Origin: Haloarculaceae archaeon | GTDB lineage: Archaea > Halobacteriota > Halobacteria > Halobacteriales > Haloarculaceae | Assembly (NCBI GenBank): GCA_028274885.1 | Contig: JAQCMX010000024.1 | Coordinates: 1-5,363, forward strand | Direction of reading: 5' to 3' | DNA length: 5,363 bases | In this document: positions 4,282 through 5,363 of the stretch, piece after piece | Layout: each line of letters begins with the position of its first letter | Position numbering within the stretch: position 1 is the first letter of the stretch | The notes under the pieces: generated by a model | What the model was told of the DNA's origin: nothing | What the model saw: only the letters and a program-made list of their open reading frames with translations | Database searches by the model: none | Program-made: the position numbers and the translations under genes

Positions 4282-5363
4282 ATGGCGAAACCGGACAGCC
4301 CTCGAAGACGACGGGTATTAGCGGGACTTGGTGCAGGGCTCGTCGCAGTCGGGACAGGCACGACGGCGACGGCAGCGCAGCAAGACACAGTAACGGTGAC
4401 AGTAGACAACGTGGGTAGTTCCGCGTGGGAGGTAACCAACGTCGACGGTGACGACAGCGTGGCCGAGACCGGGGTAGACAACCCCGAACTTACGCTTCAG
4501 CAGGGCGTTCGATACACATTCGAGAACAACGGCTGGAGTTTCCACCCCCTCGCCTTCCGTTCCGAGGACGGGAGTGCCCTGTTGAGTCAGAGTGCTGAGG
4601 GGTCCTTCGAACCCGATTCCGAGGTCAACTGGGACGACAGCGGGGAGACTCTCTCCTTTACCGTAACCGAGGATCTCGCGGCTGAACTCGACACCTATAT
4701 CTGTACAACCCACTCTTCGATGGAAGGCTCTGTTATCCCCGTCGACACACAGAAGAGTGCCGCGACCGCCTCGTTCAGTGATCAATCGACGGACGGGACA
4801 TCGGTCACGGTCGATTCGGTCCGGATGGACGACGGTGGTTTCGTGGTGATCCACGACAGCAGCCTCTTGGATGGCGAGGCGATTCCGAGCGTCATTGGCG
4901 CCTCGGAGTATCTCGAACCGGGCACGAACGAGGACATCGAGGTCGAACTCGACGACCCACTCACCGAGGACGACACCTTGATTGCGATGCCACACCGCGA
5001 CACGAACGGCAACGAGAGTTACGACTTCGTCGACTCACAGGGTGGTGAGGACAGCCCATACACCGCTGATGGGGACCCGGTAACCAACGCTGCGGCGGTT
5101 ACACTCGAAGATGACGCCGCAGTCCGGATTACGGATCAGCAGAGCCAAGGCGACTCCGTCCTCGTTGATTTCGCCCGGATGGACGACGGTGGTTTCGTGG
5201 TGATCCACGACAGCAGCCTCTTGGATGGCGAGGCGATTCCGAGCGTCATCGGCGCCTCTGAGTATCTCGAACCGGGCACGAACGAGGACATCGAGATCGA
5301 ACTCGACGACCCACTCACCGAGGACGACACCTTGATCGCGATGCCACACCGCGACACGAACGG
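4282..5363 (+). CDS. Tat-exported cupredoxin protein with tandem DUF7282-type domains (3' end outside window)
   Basis: Residues 1-32 form a Tat signal: PRRRRVLAGLGAG with an arginine run, a short hydrophobic stretch and an Ala-rich cleavage region (TATAA, then QQD); there is no lipobox Cys. Residues about 36-155 are a cupredoxin domain with a full type 1 copper set: His88 (FHPL), then Cys141-X2-His144-X2-Met147, the ligand spacing of amicyanin. It should bind copper on the cell surface and may carry electrons. From about 163 there are two copies of a domain with a 118-residue period (about 163-281 and from 282 on) and motifs such as MDDGGFVVIHD, SEYLEPGTNEDI and LIAMPHRDTNG; I recall this as haloarchaeal DUF7282, of unknown function. 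The 360 complete codons have no stop, and the second copy continues past the window. It has its own TATA box; the gene before it ends 150 bp upstream. The redox partner is not visible. Confidence 0.9.
   Translation, partial: MAKPDSPRRRRVLAGLGAGLVAVGTGTTATAAQQDTVTVTVDNVGSSAWEVTNVDGDDSVAETGVDNPELTLQQGVRYTFENNGWSFHPLAFRSEDGSALLSQSAEGSFEPDSEVNWDDSGETLSFTVTEDLAAELDTYICTTHSSMEGSVIPVDTQKSAATASFSDQSTDGTSVTVDSVRMDDGGFVVIHDSSLLDGEAIPSVIGASEYLEPGTNEDIEVELDDPLTEDDTLIAMPHRDTNGNESYDFVDSQGGEDSPYTADGDPVTNAAAVTLEDDAAVRITDQQSQGDSVLVDFARMDDGGFVVIHDSSLLDGEAIPSVIGASEYLEPGTNEDIEIELDDPLTEDDTLIAMPHRDTN
4821..5009 (+). repeat. Near-identical tandem repeat, copy 1 (copy 2 at 5175-5363)
   Basis: Bases 4821-5009 and 5175-5363 align without gaps at an offset of 354 bp (118 codons) and differ at only four positions: 4896, 4905, 4942 and 4983. 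Three changes are silent and one (4942) turns Val into Ile. Just upstream of 4821/5175 the two domains differ strongly, so the identical block has a sharp left edge. The right edge is not visible because the window ends inside copy 2. Confidence 0.95.

Noticed and set aside
3475..4481. Long minus-strand frames opposite the glycosyltransferase and cupredoxin genes (3475-3963 and 3852-4481)
   Set aside because: They lie antisense to well-supported genes, and their low-complexity products are typical shadows in GC-rich DNA.
4318..5349. Two minus-strand frames (4318-4995 and 5035-5349) with nearly the same product
   Set aside because: Their similarity only reflects the 189-bp repeat in the plus-strand gene; the sense frame has a Tat signal and copper ligands.
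1..5363. CRISPR array or a defence/toxin-antitoxin system
   Set aside because: No regularly spaced short repeats and no protein resembling Cas, nuclease, toxin or antitoxin families.

Overview
This window is haloarchaeal chromosomal DNA (class Halobacteria). The proteins are rich in Asp/Glu, the genes are GC-rich at third codon positions, the promoters carry archaeal TATA-like boxes about 25-28 nt ahead of the start codons (pointing to leaderless mRNAs), there is a Tat signal peptide, and a tRNA-Arg has a haloarchaeal D-arm and no encoded CCA. I cannot name the genus.

Layout: (1) 1-1374, minus strand: most of a multi-OB-fold replication protein A (RPA2-type single-stranded DNA-binding protein), cut at its C-terminus by the window edge. 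It has no internal stop. (2) 1384-1725: intergenic DNA with three strong stem-loops (1521-1677) that no gene explains, followed by the tRNA promoter. (3) 1726-1798: tRNA-Arg(GCG). (4) 1799-2877: a gene-poor, lower-GC, accessory-looking segment. It begins with a near-perfect 20-nt copy of the tRNA 3' end (1924-1943, att-like), then holds a doubtful small ORF, a convergent short acidic hypothetical gene (2157-2408, minus), and a small MITE-like element with 15-bp terminal inverted repeats (2549-2659). (5) 2878-4131: a complete polytopic membrane protein resembling GT87/DUF2029 polyprenyl-phosphate-sugar-dependent glycosyltransferases. (6) 4282-5363: the 5' part of a Tat-exported protein with an N-terminal blue-copper (cupredoxin) domain, followed by at least two tandem copies of a haloarchaeal repeat domain (DUF7282-type, named from memory). 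The copies share a 189-bp block differing at only 4 bases; the gene runs off the window.

The genes do not form an evident pathway. RPA and the tRNA are housekeeping genes flanking a probable integration hotspot. The membrane glycosyltransferase and the exported copper-domain protein each have their own promoter and are separated by 150 bp, so they need not be one operon. I see no defence system, CRISPR array or integrase gene. The parts most worth a second look are the tRNA/att-like repeat with the degraded region behind it, the unexplained structured intergenic segment, the MITE-like element and the recently homogenised repeat in the exported protein.
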